This document shows, piece after piece, positions 31,735 to 42,889 of a stretch of DNA of 64,000 nucleotides. The translations under genes were made by a program, and so were the position numbers. The stretch is from positions 20,682,001 through 20,746,000 of the forward strand of contig NC_072895.1 of assembly GCF_027943255.1 (NCBI RefSeq). Direction: 5' to 3'. How positions within the stretch are numbered: position 1 is the first letter of the stretch; each line of letters begins with the position of its first letter. Source of the stretch: Anastrepha obliqua. Its lineage: Eukaryota > Arthropoda > Insecta > Diptera > Tephritidae. The notes beneath the pieces are model-generated. The model did not search any database and was not told where the DNA came from. It worked only from the letters and a program-made list of their open reading frames with translations.

Positions 31735-33330
31735 CAACGTTGCGACCTGACTTTGATTACAAAAATAACAATTTATCACAAATTTCAATTGAATATCAAA
31801 TGAACGGTGTTTAAGCACACTTTAATTAAAAAATATTTTTTTCTGGTGTTGCCACATGATTTTTTTTTTGCAAACATTAAAACTCATGGCACATTTTACT
31901 TGAATATCTACTAAAATACGGATATACAAAAAAATCTTTAAGCAAGCCTTCATAAAAAATTGTTTTTAGCTGACGTTGCCACCTGACTTTTATAGCAAAA
32001 ATAACAATTTATCACAAATTTCACTTGAAAATCAAATAAACGGTGTTGAAATGAAAAAACTATTTTTTCTGGTGTTGCCATATGTTTTTTTTATTTTTTT
32101 TCGCAAAAATTAAAACTTATGACACATTCCACTTCTATATTAAAATCTGGATAACAGAGAAAAAATTTAAGCAAACCTTACTAAAAATTGTTTTTAGCTG
32201 ACGTTGCCACCCGACTTTTAAAGCAAAAATAGCAATTTATTACAAATTTCACTTTAATATCAAATGAACGGTATTTAAGCACCCTTTAATTAAAAACTAT
32301 TTTTTTCTGGTGTTGCCACATGATTTTTTTTTTTGCAAACATTAAAACTCATGGCACATTTTACTTGAATACTAAAATACGGATATACAAAAAAATGTTT
32401 AAGCAAGCTTTCATAAAAAATTGTTTTTAGCTGACGTTGCCACCCGACTTTTATAGCAAAAATAGCAATTTATCACAAATTTCACTTGAATATCAAATGA
32501 ACAGTCACGCTGTAATCCAAAAATATTTTCTTCTGTTGTTGCCACATGATTTTTTTTATGCAAAAATTAAAACTCATGGCACATTACACTTGAATACTAA
32601 AATACGGATATACAATTCGTTAAGCAAGCCTTCATAAAAAATTATTTTTAGCTGACGTTGCCACCTGACTTTTATAGCAATTAATTTATCACAAATTTCA
32701 CTTGAATATCAAATGAACTGCAGTTAAAGAGCATTTAATCAAAACATATTTGTATCTGGTGTTGCCACATGATTTTTGTTTTGCAATAATTCAAAACTTC
32801 GACACATTGCACGTGAATACTAAAATATGGATATACAAATAAATCTTTAAGCGAGCCTTAATAAAAAATAGTGTTTAGCTGATGCTGCCACCTAAATTTT
32901 ATTGCAGAAATAGCAATTTATTTCAAATTTCACTTGAATATCAAATGAACGGTGCTTAAAGAGGCTTTAATCAAAACATATTTGTATCTGGTGTTGCCAC
33001 ATGATTTTTGTTTTTTTTGCAAAAATTAAAACTCATGGCACATTTCACTTGAATACTGAAATATGAATATACAAAAAAATCTTTAAGCAAAAAAATAGTG
33101 TTTAGCTGATGTTGCCACCTGACTTTTATTGCAAAAATGGCAACTTATCACAAATTTCACTTGAATATCTAATGAACGGTATTTAAGCACGCTTTAATCA
33201 AAAAATGTTTTTATCTGGTGAAACATATTTTTTTAGCAATAATTCAAAACTTCGGCCCATTGCACGTGAATACTAAAATAATAAAAAAATTGTTTTCTGC
33301 TGGTGTCGCTACGTGTTTTTTTTTTCATTA
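31735..33330. repeat. ~230-bp intronic tandem repeat, ~7 units
   Basis: Units recur at about 31739, 31974, 32204, 32439, 32657, 32883 and 33110. Each carries GACGTTGCCACCTGACTTTT, CAATTTATCACAAATTTCAC, TCAAATGAACGG, and a half-unit echo GGTGTTGCCACATGATTTTT. They fill the intron between exons A and B of the plus-strand gene. Confidence 0.9.
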
Positions 33331-33464
33331 ACAAAGTGGCTATAAAAAAATATTAATTGTTAAAACGAATAACTATGTATATAGCAATGTAGAAGTAAAA
33401 ATAGCTTTTAGCCACCAATTATGATTATATTTACTTAATCATATTTGTCTTTCCCCACCGATAG

Positions 33465-33757
33465 GCGATGCAGCTGGTGTGCTGTATGCCAACGCTGAGG
33501 CCAATCCACAAACTGGCGCAGAAGCTATACTTGGCGGTGATACCAGAAAAGGTGGTTACTCGGGTTCACATGCCTATGCCGCTGGTAAAAGTGTGGCCAG
33601 TACAAAAAATCATATCTTACCGGGTGCGTTCGATGCTCAAGTCGACTCAGTGACCAGTGGACCCAGCAATGTGGTGCAGACGCGTACATCGGCAGAGGCC
33701 AACTATGATGGCATCCAAAAGATTCGACCCCCGAAGAAATACCTAATCAAACCCAGT
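33465..33757 (+). CDS. Gly/Ala-rich secreted-type protein, exon B
   Basis: The acceptor CCACCGATAG ends at 33464. The exon reads DAAGVLYANAEANPQTGA, EAILGGDTRKGGYSGSHA, YAAGKSVASTKNHILPGA, FDAQVDSVTSGPSNVVQT, RTSAEANYDGIQKIRPPK, KYLIKPS, ending on a complete codon before GTAAGT (33758). The phase-2 start and phase-0 end fit its neighbours. Composition is Gly/Ala/Asn/Ser-rich with spaced Tyr, as in secreted structural proteins. No domain was recognised. Homology to a Drosophila gene is likely but was not tested. Confidence 0.85.
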
Positions 33758-33759
33758 GT

Positions 33760-34400
33760 AAGTGTTACTTAAATATGTAGATATTAAAATCTAAAAATAT
33801 CCTTGATCAAAAAGTTCTCGGAATATATTCTGAAAATTCATATGAAATTTAATTTCCTCAAAAGTGATATTATCGGGGTAACTTTTACAAAAGTCAAGCA
33901 TTGGCGATACGATTTTGGTAAGAATGTTAATCATAGATGTGGCAACCTAACAAAAAAACCGAACTCAAATCAAGTGCCTTAGAGCGTAACCTGGCGGTTG
34001 TTCCGGGAACCTTGTGATCAAGATGGTATATAGACCTGAACTATTTGAAGAATATAGATTTGTATGTGTGTGTGAAATAAAAATTCTTCTCACGCACTTT
34101 AAAGTGCTAAAGTCACCAAAGGATAAACGGTTCGTAACCACCGTTCAAACCAAGAAGAAGAAATGTTTAAAACTCGACTTTAGTTTAATTAGTGCTCCGT
34201 TCGCCCAACTAATTTTGGCGAATGATGTGAAAACATTCCCACTCCATTCCCCTCCGAAATATCGCAAACCACTGGGCTCGAATTCGAATTTAGCGTGTCG
34301 AAAACTTTCGAAAAAGGTTAGTCTGGTTTTTGGTACAAAATTTGTGTCGGCCTGTGCTTCTTTTTCTTTCTTACCGCGCTAACCGGCGCCACCACCTGAT
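33760..34400. other. Intron, no gene seen
   Basis: Intron between exons B and C. A 122-codon frame at 34014-34382 has no recognised domain and no clear splice sites. Confidence 0.4.
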
Positions 34401-34403
34401 CTT

Positions 34404-34830
34404 TCAACGCAGAGAAGGAGACCTTCCTCTTGCTCTGCTACCACCAGCTGGTACCGCATCGAATACTTTCAGAGCCAAAACGTTTTTATCCATACGGACG
34501 ACATGACACAGCCAACGAAGCCGCTGGATCTTTATCCGCTGCGCTATGTCTCTGTCGTCGTGTAGCTCATACAGCTTATTGTTCCATCGCCTGCGATACT
34601 TGTCGTCGCCAACGTGCAAAGGTGCAAAATTCTTCTGCAGCATCTTTCTCTCAAACACTCCAAGGGACAGCACATCGAATATTTCCATCGTCCAAGCTTC
34701 TGAGTTATACGTTAGGACGGGCATATTAGAGCATTGTAGAGTGTTAGTTTTGTTCGTCAAGAGGGAATTTTACTGCCCAATTGCCTACTTGAGTAGGTAG
34801 CACTTGTTGGCAAGGGAGATTCTCCATTGG
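34404..34830 (-). pseudogene. RTE/CR1-like LINE fragment
   Basis: The minus strand reads MPVLTYNSEAWTME, VFERKMLQKNFAPLHVGD, RRRWNNKLYELHDDRD, IQRLRWLCHVVRMDKN and FDAVPAGGSRARGR, the same 3' coding region as the fragment at 20.65-21.31 kb. It lies in the intron between exons B and C in opposite orientation to the gene. Confidence 0.88.
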
Positions 34831-35160
34831 ATTTCAAGGCTGACATTGTTATCGGCGTTAATGCTTGACCTGTGCTACCGGCCTCGAAAGCAAAATTATT
34901 CCAACTTTTAGACCAACTATGCCTTACCCTCCCTCCCAGCTGTGGAACTTTACATCATTTCGTAAAAATTTTTTGTTCGTAACCATACTCACTTTGGGTA
35001 GGGCGACTACATATGGCCTTCCGTGGCTTGACGATTGTCTCTACCGTAGTGAGTGCCAGGCATTGGCGGGCTTACCTCAAGTTACTTACAACTTTTCAGG
35101 ATTCTTCTTGTTAAGAAGCGTTTATTCAACATTAAACTATACTTTCACTACAGTACTTTA

Positions 35161-35803
35161 AGGGGTTAGGGGTAGTCAGAGGCCCGAAAAAATGATGATT
35201 TTCACGAATTTTTTTTTGCTACTTAATTAATTTATTTAACAAAAATAAAAACATAGCATAAAAACATCATGTTTTAACTTGACTTCACCAAAATTTCAAA
35301 AAAAAAAATTAATAATTGCAAAAGTTATCGCTGTTTGTGTGAAGCCCGTTTCTCCAGAAGTCCCTTGCGGTGAACATCACAAGTCCTTGCAGATTCATCT
35401 AAAACCAATCGGACAAGAAAAATTAGTTTTATTAATAGATAATCTTGTGCCTGATCGAAGCTTTTTTTTCACAATGAACTAAATGGCGGCCTCAGAAAAT
35501 TTTTTCCAGATTTTAGAAGAAAAAACCAACAGTTAATTGTTAAAAAAAAATCGAAATTTTTGAAAAAAAAAAAATCCTTCGATCAGGCACAAGTTTTTTA
35601 TGTTTTTCAAAAGCTGTATAAATTTTATTGAAATCTACGTAGCAGTTTTTAAGTTACAGTGTTCACCAGTTTGAAAAACATAGTAGTTTTGAAAAAAACG
35701 CATTTAAAGTTTTGCTATCGGCTCCGGAGCGGCCGAGCGCCCTTTGTTAATTGTTGAATAACTTGAAAAGTATTTGTCGGATTCACTTCAAATTCTGACA
35801 CAT
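35161..35803 (+). repeat. TIR element bounded by GGGGTTAGGGG, copy 2
   Basis: It starts GGGGTTAGGGGTAGTCAG (35165) and shares its interior with copy 1 at 6158-6782 in the opposite orientation. The right terminal repeat is missing; similarity stops near 35803, about 30 bp before the exon C acceptor. A 67-codon frame here reads VIAVCVKPVSPEVPCGEHH and EKLVLLIDNLVPDRSF, closely matched in copy 1. Confidence 0.7.
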
Positions 35804-35832
35804 TGTCACTGGAATACCAATCATTTTTTTAG

Positions 35833-36447
35833 GCCATCAGTAGTGGCACAGATAAATATCGTAATGATTTCGACCACAAAACCACTGCTACCCACCACAC
35901 CAACACAGAAGGTGTTCTTAATCGTGCGAATGGCATATCAACTGTTGAATCAGCTACAAAAAATACAAATATCAACCAGAATGGCGACAGTAATGATGAC
36001 GGCACTGACGCCGCTGCCTCAACAACTGTGGAACAGCGCAAATATGCTGCGAAAACAATTAGCACACATGTCACTGACGTGCCACATCCTGCAGCAGCCA
36101 GCACAGCCACAATCGCTATCGCCACCACAAAAAACGCAGATCTCAACAGCAGTCAACAGCGCGACGACAGAGTGCCACAGCCGGTAGTGAAAACACACGC
36201 AGAAGGTTTTGCCGACATCGTTGCAGCACCACCCACCATCGTAGTGAGTAGACAACGCCTGCGGCAGAAATCACGCATCCGACCACAGGCTCTGCATAAA
36301 AGAGAGCGCCAACAACAGCGACAACGTGAACGCGAGCGTCTTGTACAAATACAGCGCGTCTACTGGAAGGAGAACGCTGGAAATGAGGAGGGTGCCTTAC
36401 CAACCAGAACCAAGGTATCCGATGTGGCAGTGCAGCAGCGCACACAG
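35833..36447 (+). CDS. Same gene, exon C (possible cassette exon)
   Basis: The acceptor CATTTTTTTAG ends at 35832. A 213-codon open frame follows: AISSGTDKYRNDFDHKTT, many Thr/Asn/Ala-rich segments, then a basic Gln/Arg segment (KRERQQQRQRERERLVQ). Two in-frame phase-0 donors exist, CAG|GTATCT (exon end 36447) and AAG|GTATCC (36414); otherwise the frame ends at TGA 36469-36471. Both flanking exons are phase 0 here, so exon C can be included, skipped, or used as an alternative last exon. Its composition differs from exons A, B and D. Confidence 0.6.
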
Positions 36448-36479
36448 GTATCTCAGCAACGGTCTGCATGAGGGGAAAA

Positions 36480-37130
36480 AACTCAAATTTAAAAAATGAA
36501 TATGAGTAGTATCTACTCGCACATATATTTATATACAATACTAAAAAAATATACACATAAAAAAGGCAGTAATGACAGAAGAGCGGAAGCTGCGGCACAG
36601 CGGCGTGTCAGCTTATTTTGAATTTGTAGTGGTGGAAGTCAACTTGATTTCGGTGAAGGAAAGTATTTGCTCATGTGCCGCATTGTGTTGTGGCTGCCCC
36701 TACCCCAACTGCCATCGGCAAACCCTCCGACACTACCACAAATAGACTTCTCACACATTTGTATAATATCAATGGAAATGTAAGCAGTAAAAATGGGTCA
36801 CACTTATGTACGTACATTTGTAGCTGGTTGCTCGCTATTTGTTATTTAGCTGCACTTGGCATTTTATGTAAATTGTGCGGTTAAATACAAGCGGTTGCCT
36901 TCCTCTGCCACTCCCTTCCGAAAATTTGGAGCATTGTATTAAATATGTATGTATATATGAATGCGCCCATGCAGTTTTTGGTTTGTAGTGGCTGTAAGTA
37001 TCTGTTGTTGCTTTTAGTTTTTGCTTAATTATGCTGGCGCAATTTATTCACTCACTCTTTCGCTAGCCGGTTAAAGCGAATTCATGCATTTGTCATTTTT
37101 AGCCGTATTTTATATGTTTTACTTAGAGAA
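36480..37130. other. Intron, no gene seen
   Basis: Intronic DNA after exon C. I see no domain, element end or exon candidate. Confidence 0.4.
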
Positions 37131-38568
37131 AAAAGTCATTTATTATACCAAATAAGTAAAATAAACCAAAACTAAATACATTTGCATTAACTTAAAAACA
37201 TTTTTTTTAATAAATTAATTCAAATAAAAATTAAAAAAATTAAAAAAAAAATTAACAAAATTAATCTTATTAATCTTATTAAAAAATAATATTACAAAAA
37301 CAAAATAAAATAAAATACAAAAACGTAAAAATTAAATATATTGTAATATAAAAAATAAATGAAGTAAAATAAACTGATATATTATTTAAAATAAATAAAA
37401 TATTATAAAGAATAAACTAAAATAAAATTGTATAAAATGAAAGCAAAATCAAATCAGGTTAAATATATTAAAAAGAAATAAAATTAACATAAAAAATAAA
37501 GAGTAATAAAAAGTAAAATAATTTAAAATATGGGAAAAAACCATTTTTTTTTTTTTGAAGTTATATAAAATAAAATGAGATAAAAAAAAATTGATAAAAA
37601 TAAAAAATACGGAAAAAATGTAATACATGAAATATATAAATAATATAATACAATAAAAATAATTAAAAATATAGTAAAAAATCAAGTTTTTTAAAAGTTA
37701 AATAAAATAAAATGAGTTGAAAGCAAATAAATAAAAATAAAAAATAAGAAAAAAACTTAATAATATAATGATAATAAAAATATAAGATAATAAAAATAAT
37801 TTAAAATATGATTAAAAAAAATAGTTAAAAATAAATAAAATGAAAGAAAATAAATAAAAATAAAAAATAAGAAAAAAAACTTAATAAATAAAATATATAA
37901 ATAATATATATTAAGATAATAAAAATAATTTAAAATATGATTAAAAAAATAGTTAAAAGTAAATAAAACGAAAGAAAATAAATATAAATGAAAAATAAGG
38001 AAAAAACTTAATAAATAAAATATATAAATAATATAAGATAATAAAAATAATTCAAAATATGTTAAAAAAATAGTTGGTTGGTTGGTTGGTTTAAGAGTGA
38101 CCCTGCATCGGAGTGCCACAAAGACCGCAAGTTGGGTCCGTCGTGTTGCCCTAGAGCTCATTATATTATATGATTATATTATATGAGGGGGGGACTAACC
38201 GAGATTTTTATTATAGATTTTGGTCAAAGATATTAATTCGTTTCGAGAATTTAATGAGAGATGCAATTTTCAGGTCCGAGAGTACTGAAAGATTGTCAAT
38301 TGTTGGAGAGCCTAGAAGAGCGAAAAATAGTTAAAAATAAATAAAATGAAAGAAAATAAATACAAATTAATCATTTAATTAAAAATGAGAAAAAATGTAG
38401 TAAATAAAATATTTAAATAATATACAATAAGATAATGAAAAATAATTTAAAATATGGTAAACAATTAATTTTTGTTCAAGTTAAATAAAATAAAATGAGA
38501 TAAAAGATAATAAATATAAATAAAAAATAAGGAAAAATTTAATAAATAAATTATATAAATAATATAAT
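37130..38568. repeat. A/T-only low-complexity desert with one inserted repeat
   Basis: About 1.2 kb is nearly pure A/T (AAATAAAATAA-like). Within it AATAAAAATAATTTAAAATAT and TTAATAAATAAAATATATAA recur as a loose tandem pattern (37780-38060 and 38400-38540). Minus-strand frames rich in Phe/Tyr/Leu are composition artefacts. Confidence 0.85.
38075..38330. repeat. Dispersed repeat starting GGTTGGTTGGTT
   Basis: This island of normal base composition interrupts the A/T desert. It contains GGTTGGTTGGTT, then GACCGCAAGTTGGGTCCGTC and GTTGCCCTAGAGCTCATT. The desert sequence resumes afterwards with a motif (AAAAATAGTTAAAAATAAAT) that also occurs just before it, consistent with an insertion. This sequence type is familiar from tephritid DNA, but I cannot name its class. 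Confidence 0.5.
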
Positions 38569-38569
38569 A

Positions 38570-39518
38570 AAGTTAAGTTTCAAGGGCCGGTGTTGATTTT
38601 GAATAAAATACAATTTTTTTAGGAAATTATTATCATTTCTATTTATTATGATAAAATTGGTATAACTCAATTACGTATGGAGCAAAACATTGGCAAAATG
38701 GCCAGCGCGGCCTCGGCGGCTCAGCTCCATCCGATGGTCCAAATTTTCGATGACGCTGAGGCATAATTGAGGTTCTATGCCGTTAATGTGCCGAATTATC
38801 TCATCCTTTAGCTCTTGAATTGTTGCTGGCTTATCGACGTACTCCTTTTCTTTCAAATAACCCCAAAGCAAAAAGTCCAACGGTGTCAAATCACATGATC
38901 TTGGCGGCCAGTTGACATCGCCGCGACGTGAGATTATTCGGCCATCAAATTTTTCGCGCAAAACAGCCATGGTTTCGTTAGCTGTGTGACAAGTGGCACC
39001 ATCCTGTTGAAACCACATATCGTCCACATCCATATCTTCCAATTCGGACCATAAAAAGTTCGTTATCACCTCACGATAGCGAACACTATTCACAGTAACT
39101 GTCTGGCGGCCTCATTTTGGAAAAAATACGGCCCAATGATGCCGCCGGCCCATAAACCACACCAAACAGTCACACTTTGTGGGTGCATTGGTTTTTCGGC
39201 AATCAGGCAATCACTCTTGGATTATCATTCACCCAAATGCGGCAATTTTGGTTATTGACGAATCCACTGAGGTGAAAATGTGCCTCATCACTGAAGATGA
39301 TTTTCTTCACGAAGTGCGCGATATGCATTTTAATTTGAACGCCCGTTTTCATAATAAGTCTGAATAACTTAAACGCGTTGCTCGATTGTGTATCTTTCCA
39401 TGATTCAAATTGAATTAATCTTAAATGGAAAAATGTCAAATGAAATGCAGAAAAAAGCTTGACGTTTAGGTGTGGTTCACATTCAACATCGGCCCTTGAA
39501 ATTTAACCAACCTTTATA
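38570..39518 (-). mobile_element. DD41D transposon, internally deleted
   Basis: Inverted ends are TTAAGTTTCAAGGGCCGG (about 38573) and its partner GGCCCTTGAAATTTAACC (about 39491-39508), next to TA-rich DNA. The catalytic half is present on the minus strand; the N-terminal DNA-binding region is lost. It lies in the intron between exons C and D. Confidence 0.88.
38671..39440 (-). pseudogene. DD41D transposase, frameshifted
   Basis: The minus strand reads IIFSDEAHFHLSGFVNNQN at about 39300-39245, a -1 break near 39108 after GPYFFQNEA, then DDMWFQQDGATCHTANE and WPPRSCDLTPLDFLLWGYL. Forty-one residues separate the last two Asp. The frame stops at 38671. The catalytic triad is intact, but the protein lacks its HTH and is frameshifted. 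Confidence 0.9.
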
Positions 39519-39639
39519 TATCACATATTTTGCGCTTAAACTCTGTAGGTGTACTACACGCGGGCACACAAGCATAGATTTGTAATAAGGAAGTTGGAAC
39601 GCCACTCTAAATTAATGCGAAAGCGATTCCAGAGTGGGC

Positions 39640-39960
39640 GACATCCACAAAAAAACAAAAACAAAAAAAAAAGACTCTTTGTCGGGTTTTTGGCCGAGCT
39701 CCTCCACCCATTTATGGTGTGCGTCTTGATGGTTTTCCACAAATGGAGCGACCTCCAGTTTTATGTCGCCTGCGACCGGCAGATGTTTTTTTTATGAGAA
39801 GTTTTTTCTCTCGAATGCTTGCCATTGCTTGCCGAGGGGCGACAGCTATTAGAAAAAACCCATAGCAAACCTTCGAGGGTATTTCTGTTATAAAAGAGGT
39901 CCTCATAAAAATCATCTGCCGTTCGGAGTCAGGTGAAAAGAGTCTCTCTTCATTTAAATG
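39640..39960. repeat. SINE-body repeat with inverted end piece
   Basis: The text from GGCCGAGCTCCTCCACCC to GCCGAGGGGCGACAGCTATT matches the 23.35-23.55-kb repeat body. At 39901-39930 CCTCATAAAAATCATCTGCC GTTCGGAGTC faces the earlier GACCGGCAGATGTTTTTTTT ATGAGAAG (39773-39800) as an inverted duplicate, so two oppositely oriented fragments have joined. The tRNA-like head is absent here. Confidence 0.65.
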
Positions 39961-39969
39961 ATTATTTTT

Positions 39970-40770
39970 TAAATGAATCAGGAAATATAAAGTAAGTATA
40001 TCAATTTTTTGGGCCTTGGGAAAGATTTAGGGGGTAGCACCAAGGGAAACAAAGTTGTCTTCCTTTTTTTGCCAGCCTTATACACATACAAATATGCATG
40101 TGAAGGGTGGTAACTCTATCGAAAAGGCAGTCCCGGCATAAAAGAGAAAGAAGCGGTCGTCGTCAGTTGTGTGCGCCATCGATATTTATTTTTTCATAAA
40201 ACTGTTTTTAAATTTTAATTAACACTGCATTTGTAGAATATCTTATTCTGAATTAATAAACGTTATGAATTCCAACTGAAAGAAGGAATATCTTCTTTCT
40301 TACATGCATACATATACATATGGTATATATATTATTTGCTTTGGCAGCATTTAACCTTTTGTGCTTTTGAAAACAGGTCCTTTGTAGTTTTTGAGAAATA
40401 TCCAATGTGGTTTTTAATGAATAAATAAATTTCTCAATTAAGTAGCTATACAAGTAACTATTACATATTTTTATTACATACATATAAATTTGTTATAATC
40501 ATTATTGGTTTGAGCTTCAATACACTACGGTTAAAGAGTAATTTCTCAACATACACACACGGGCAGACAAGTTTACACACAAAGACTACGATACAAAAAC
40601 TTGCGGGATTTTATTTATTTATACATTTAATTTTACCCCAAAACGTAAAAGCGAATTCCTCAAAAATTCCTCCTTTTGCTTACTTGCCTTATTTTGAACA
40701 GAAATAACATTAACTCACAAAAAATTAAAATAATTAGTATTTCTGATTAACTTTTTTCCTCCTCCTTTCC
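39970..40770. other. Intron, no gene seen
   Basis: Remaining intron between exons C and D. It has no recognised repeat ends except CATA/TACA microsatellite runs near 40300. Confidence 0.4.
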
Positions 40771-40778
40771 TGCCTCAG

Positions 40779-40979
40779 TATGCTGCACAAGCCAGCGCGA
40801 ATGCTAACGCCAACGCCAACACCAACACCAACGCCAACGTCCACTCAGGTGACAACGTCGCACATTCGAAGCATCTAACCAAGCGTGTAGAAAACCACCA
40901 CTTTGATTATTCCGCCCCATCACCTATACCCGAGTTGAACCTGAACATTGGCCCATCTCTAGTGACCAGCGCATTAAAT
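40779..40979 (+). CDS. Same gene, exon D (Asn/Ala repeats)
   Basis: A long pyrimidine tract (TTTTTTCCTCCTCCTTTCC) and CTCAG end at 40778. The 67-codon exon reads YAAQASANANANANTNTN, ANVHSGDNVAHSKHLTKR, VENHHFDYSAPSPIPELN, LNIGPSLVTSALN and ends before GTAAGT at 40980. It is phase 0 at both ends. LTKR is a possible dibasic processing site. The Asn-Ala run is encoded by an AACGCC-type repeat that may vary in length. Confidence 0.85.
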
Positions 40980-41137
40980 GTAAGTTTCTGCAAACGAATA
41001 TGTAACTTGGTAATATTTGTGTGGTGAAAAGTGTACGCACTTGTAATTATTTTTTTATATTTTAACATTAACTAAAATATCCCTTTATACTTTCTTTTTT
41101 CTTACTTTACTTTATCTTTCTTTTTTCATGCGCTTAG

Positions 41138-41224
41138 ATACCCATTGGAATTTTGCATTCACTGCAGGAATCATTGGGCGGCTTGGGCGCTGCAAAACAA
41201 GGATCTGCTGTCAAATATCATTAA
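41138..41224 (+). CDS. Same gene, terminal exon E
   Basis: The acceptor ATGCGCTTAG ends at 41137. Twenty-eight codons read IPIGILHSLQESLGGLGA, AKQGSAVKYH, then TAA at 41222-41224. Phase 0 fits exon D. An AATAAA follows at 41291. The short hydrophobic-then-polar end is unremarkable. Confidence 0.85.
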   Translation: MPIGILHSLQESLGGLGAAKQGSAVKYH

Positions 41225-41290
41225 ATGACGTAGTGATAAACTTATGGAATTATATAAGTTATATGTGTAAATGATTTGTATGTAATCGAT

Positions 41291-41296
41291 AATAAA
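41291..41296 (+). terminator. Poly(A) signal of the plus-strand gene
   Basis: AATAAA lies 67 bases after the stop codon in A/T-rich DNA, a normal position for cleavage about 10-30 bases further on. Confidence 0.7.
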
Positions 41297-41309
41297 TATA
41301 CTTATAGTA

Positions 41310-41910
41310 TTTTTTTCAAAATGAAATAAATTGTGTGAATATAAATGATGAATTTAGGTTGGGAATTTTTGCGATTATCAGTTCAAATTTACCTCCCTCT
41401 GCCACTACTAGCAGATGTCTCATCGAACAAAAATGATAGATACAAGATTGCGCCCAGAAGAGTGTGAATGACGTCACATTAGCTGCGTTGTGCAGTGTTG
41501 CCAATCATTTGCTCTTCGCAATAAATTTAGTGCTTTTCTATACTCAAAATGCGAACATTTTTAAGTTTTGTGTTTGTTTCTTCTTGTTTTTAATTTAAAG
41601 CTACCGAAACTGTAAGTTACAAAAAAAACTGTATTATTAAACAAAAGAAGGTTAAAAACGGGCAGTCTGAGAAGATTTTAGTGTTAATGAAAATTTGTTG
41701 GTTCTTATAAAATTTGATATTTTGAAAGTGCAAATTTCATGTTTTGTTCCTATCATTCAATCCAACATTATAAGTTTAACTCATTTCTAGTTAAAAAATT
41801 ATAAAATGTAGACAGAATAGTAGCCGGTACATCCACAGGGTGCCCGCAAGGTATTTTACTATTACCACTAATGTGGAGCTTAATCAAAGATGATTGATTT
41901 GCAACGTTTG
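41310..41910. other. No gene seen
   Basis: Intergenic DNA 3' of the plus-strand gene. No recognised element. Confidence 0.35.
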
Positions 41911-41919
41911 TTCTTCAAG

Positions 41920-42190
41920 GGGTCCCGGTGGTCTAGAGCTCGAAAATTTAGGGTATTTTCAGGAATTTTGTTTTACGATACAAAAATGAAAAATAATATT
42001 TAAATTTTTAAGACTTTTCACTTAGCTTCTTTTACATACAAAAATGCAAAAAAAATAATTTTTACTTTTAATAATTTACAAAATGGTGCTAAAGAGGGGC
42101 AACCTCACGAAAAATTGGACCTAGAAGGTATTGTCCATTTTGGCTCTTCTTTTTATCTGAAACACAAAAACCAAAAAAATTATTAATCAG
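41920..42190. repeat. Dispersed repeat (CCCGGTGGTCTAGAG), uninterrupted copy
   Basis: It starts GGTCCCGGTGGTCTAGAG and runs through CGAAAATTTAGGGTATTTTC, AAAATGAAAAATAATATTTA and AGCTTCTTTTACATAC. The same sequence occurs at 60418-64000 split by two insertions. No coding capacity was seen. Confidence 0.7.
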
Positions 42191-42199
42191 TATGTCCCG

Positions 42200-42880
42200 C
42201 TACTAGAATAAAAAAAAAATTTTAAATATTAGAGAAAATTTCACACTCTAAAAATCTGTTTTTTTTTAGTTTTTTAATCAAAAAAATACAAAATAATTGA
42301 AATAATAATAAGATTGTAGTACGGGCTACGGGCGATAGCCATTGTTGTTGTGAACAACATATGAAATTTGCGACTATTCGGTTGAATAGTTTTTTTTTGA
42401 CAACACCAGGCCGAAAAAGTCGTTTCGAAATGATTGAGTGTAAAGTTTTGAGAGTGGATATTTTCAAAAATTTCAGAAATTTTTAAAACTTACAGTTAAT
42501 CAGCGATTCCAGCACCATACAAAACTCATTCTCTTTCTTCGTACTTCAATGATTCTTCATGCCTATGATTTTTTTGCGCTATGGTGAAAAAGAAAATTCC
42601 GAGGGTAACTTCGGCTGCCACGTCACAGGGAATTCGGCAGCCGAATTCTGCACGATAATTTCACACATATTCACACACTCGTCCAATCAGTCGTTATTCA
42701 GATGACAACGAAGTATCATTGGTTGATTTTTTTTTCCGTACATCACCAACACAATCTCAGTTTTTTTGTAAACGCATCCCAAGTGACGTCAGCCCATCAG
42801 CTGATTCTGTAAAATTCGCTCAGAGCAGAATAGCGGTATGTTAATGAAATTAATGAAATTGAAATTGGAAAAGTCTAGCT
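42200..42880. other. No gene seen
   Basis: A/T-rich spacer; a small direct repeat TTAATGAAA occurs near 42841. No gene or element end was recognised. Confidence 0.35.
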
Positions 42881-42889
42881 AAAAAGCAC

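Noticed and set aside
34014..34382. 122-codon plus-strand frame as an extra exon of the host gene
   Set aside because: No acceptor/donor in matching phase and no composition similarity with neighbouring exons.
35774..36187. Other frames overlapping exon C on both strands
   Set aside because: They do not match splice-site phase; the 35833-36447 frame does.
37449..38161. Phe/Tyr/Leu-rich membrane-like proteins on the minus strand
   Set aside because: Pure A/T low-complexity DNA gives such text by composition; no domain or splice signals.
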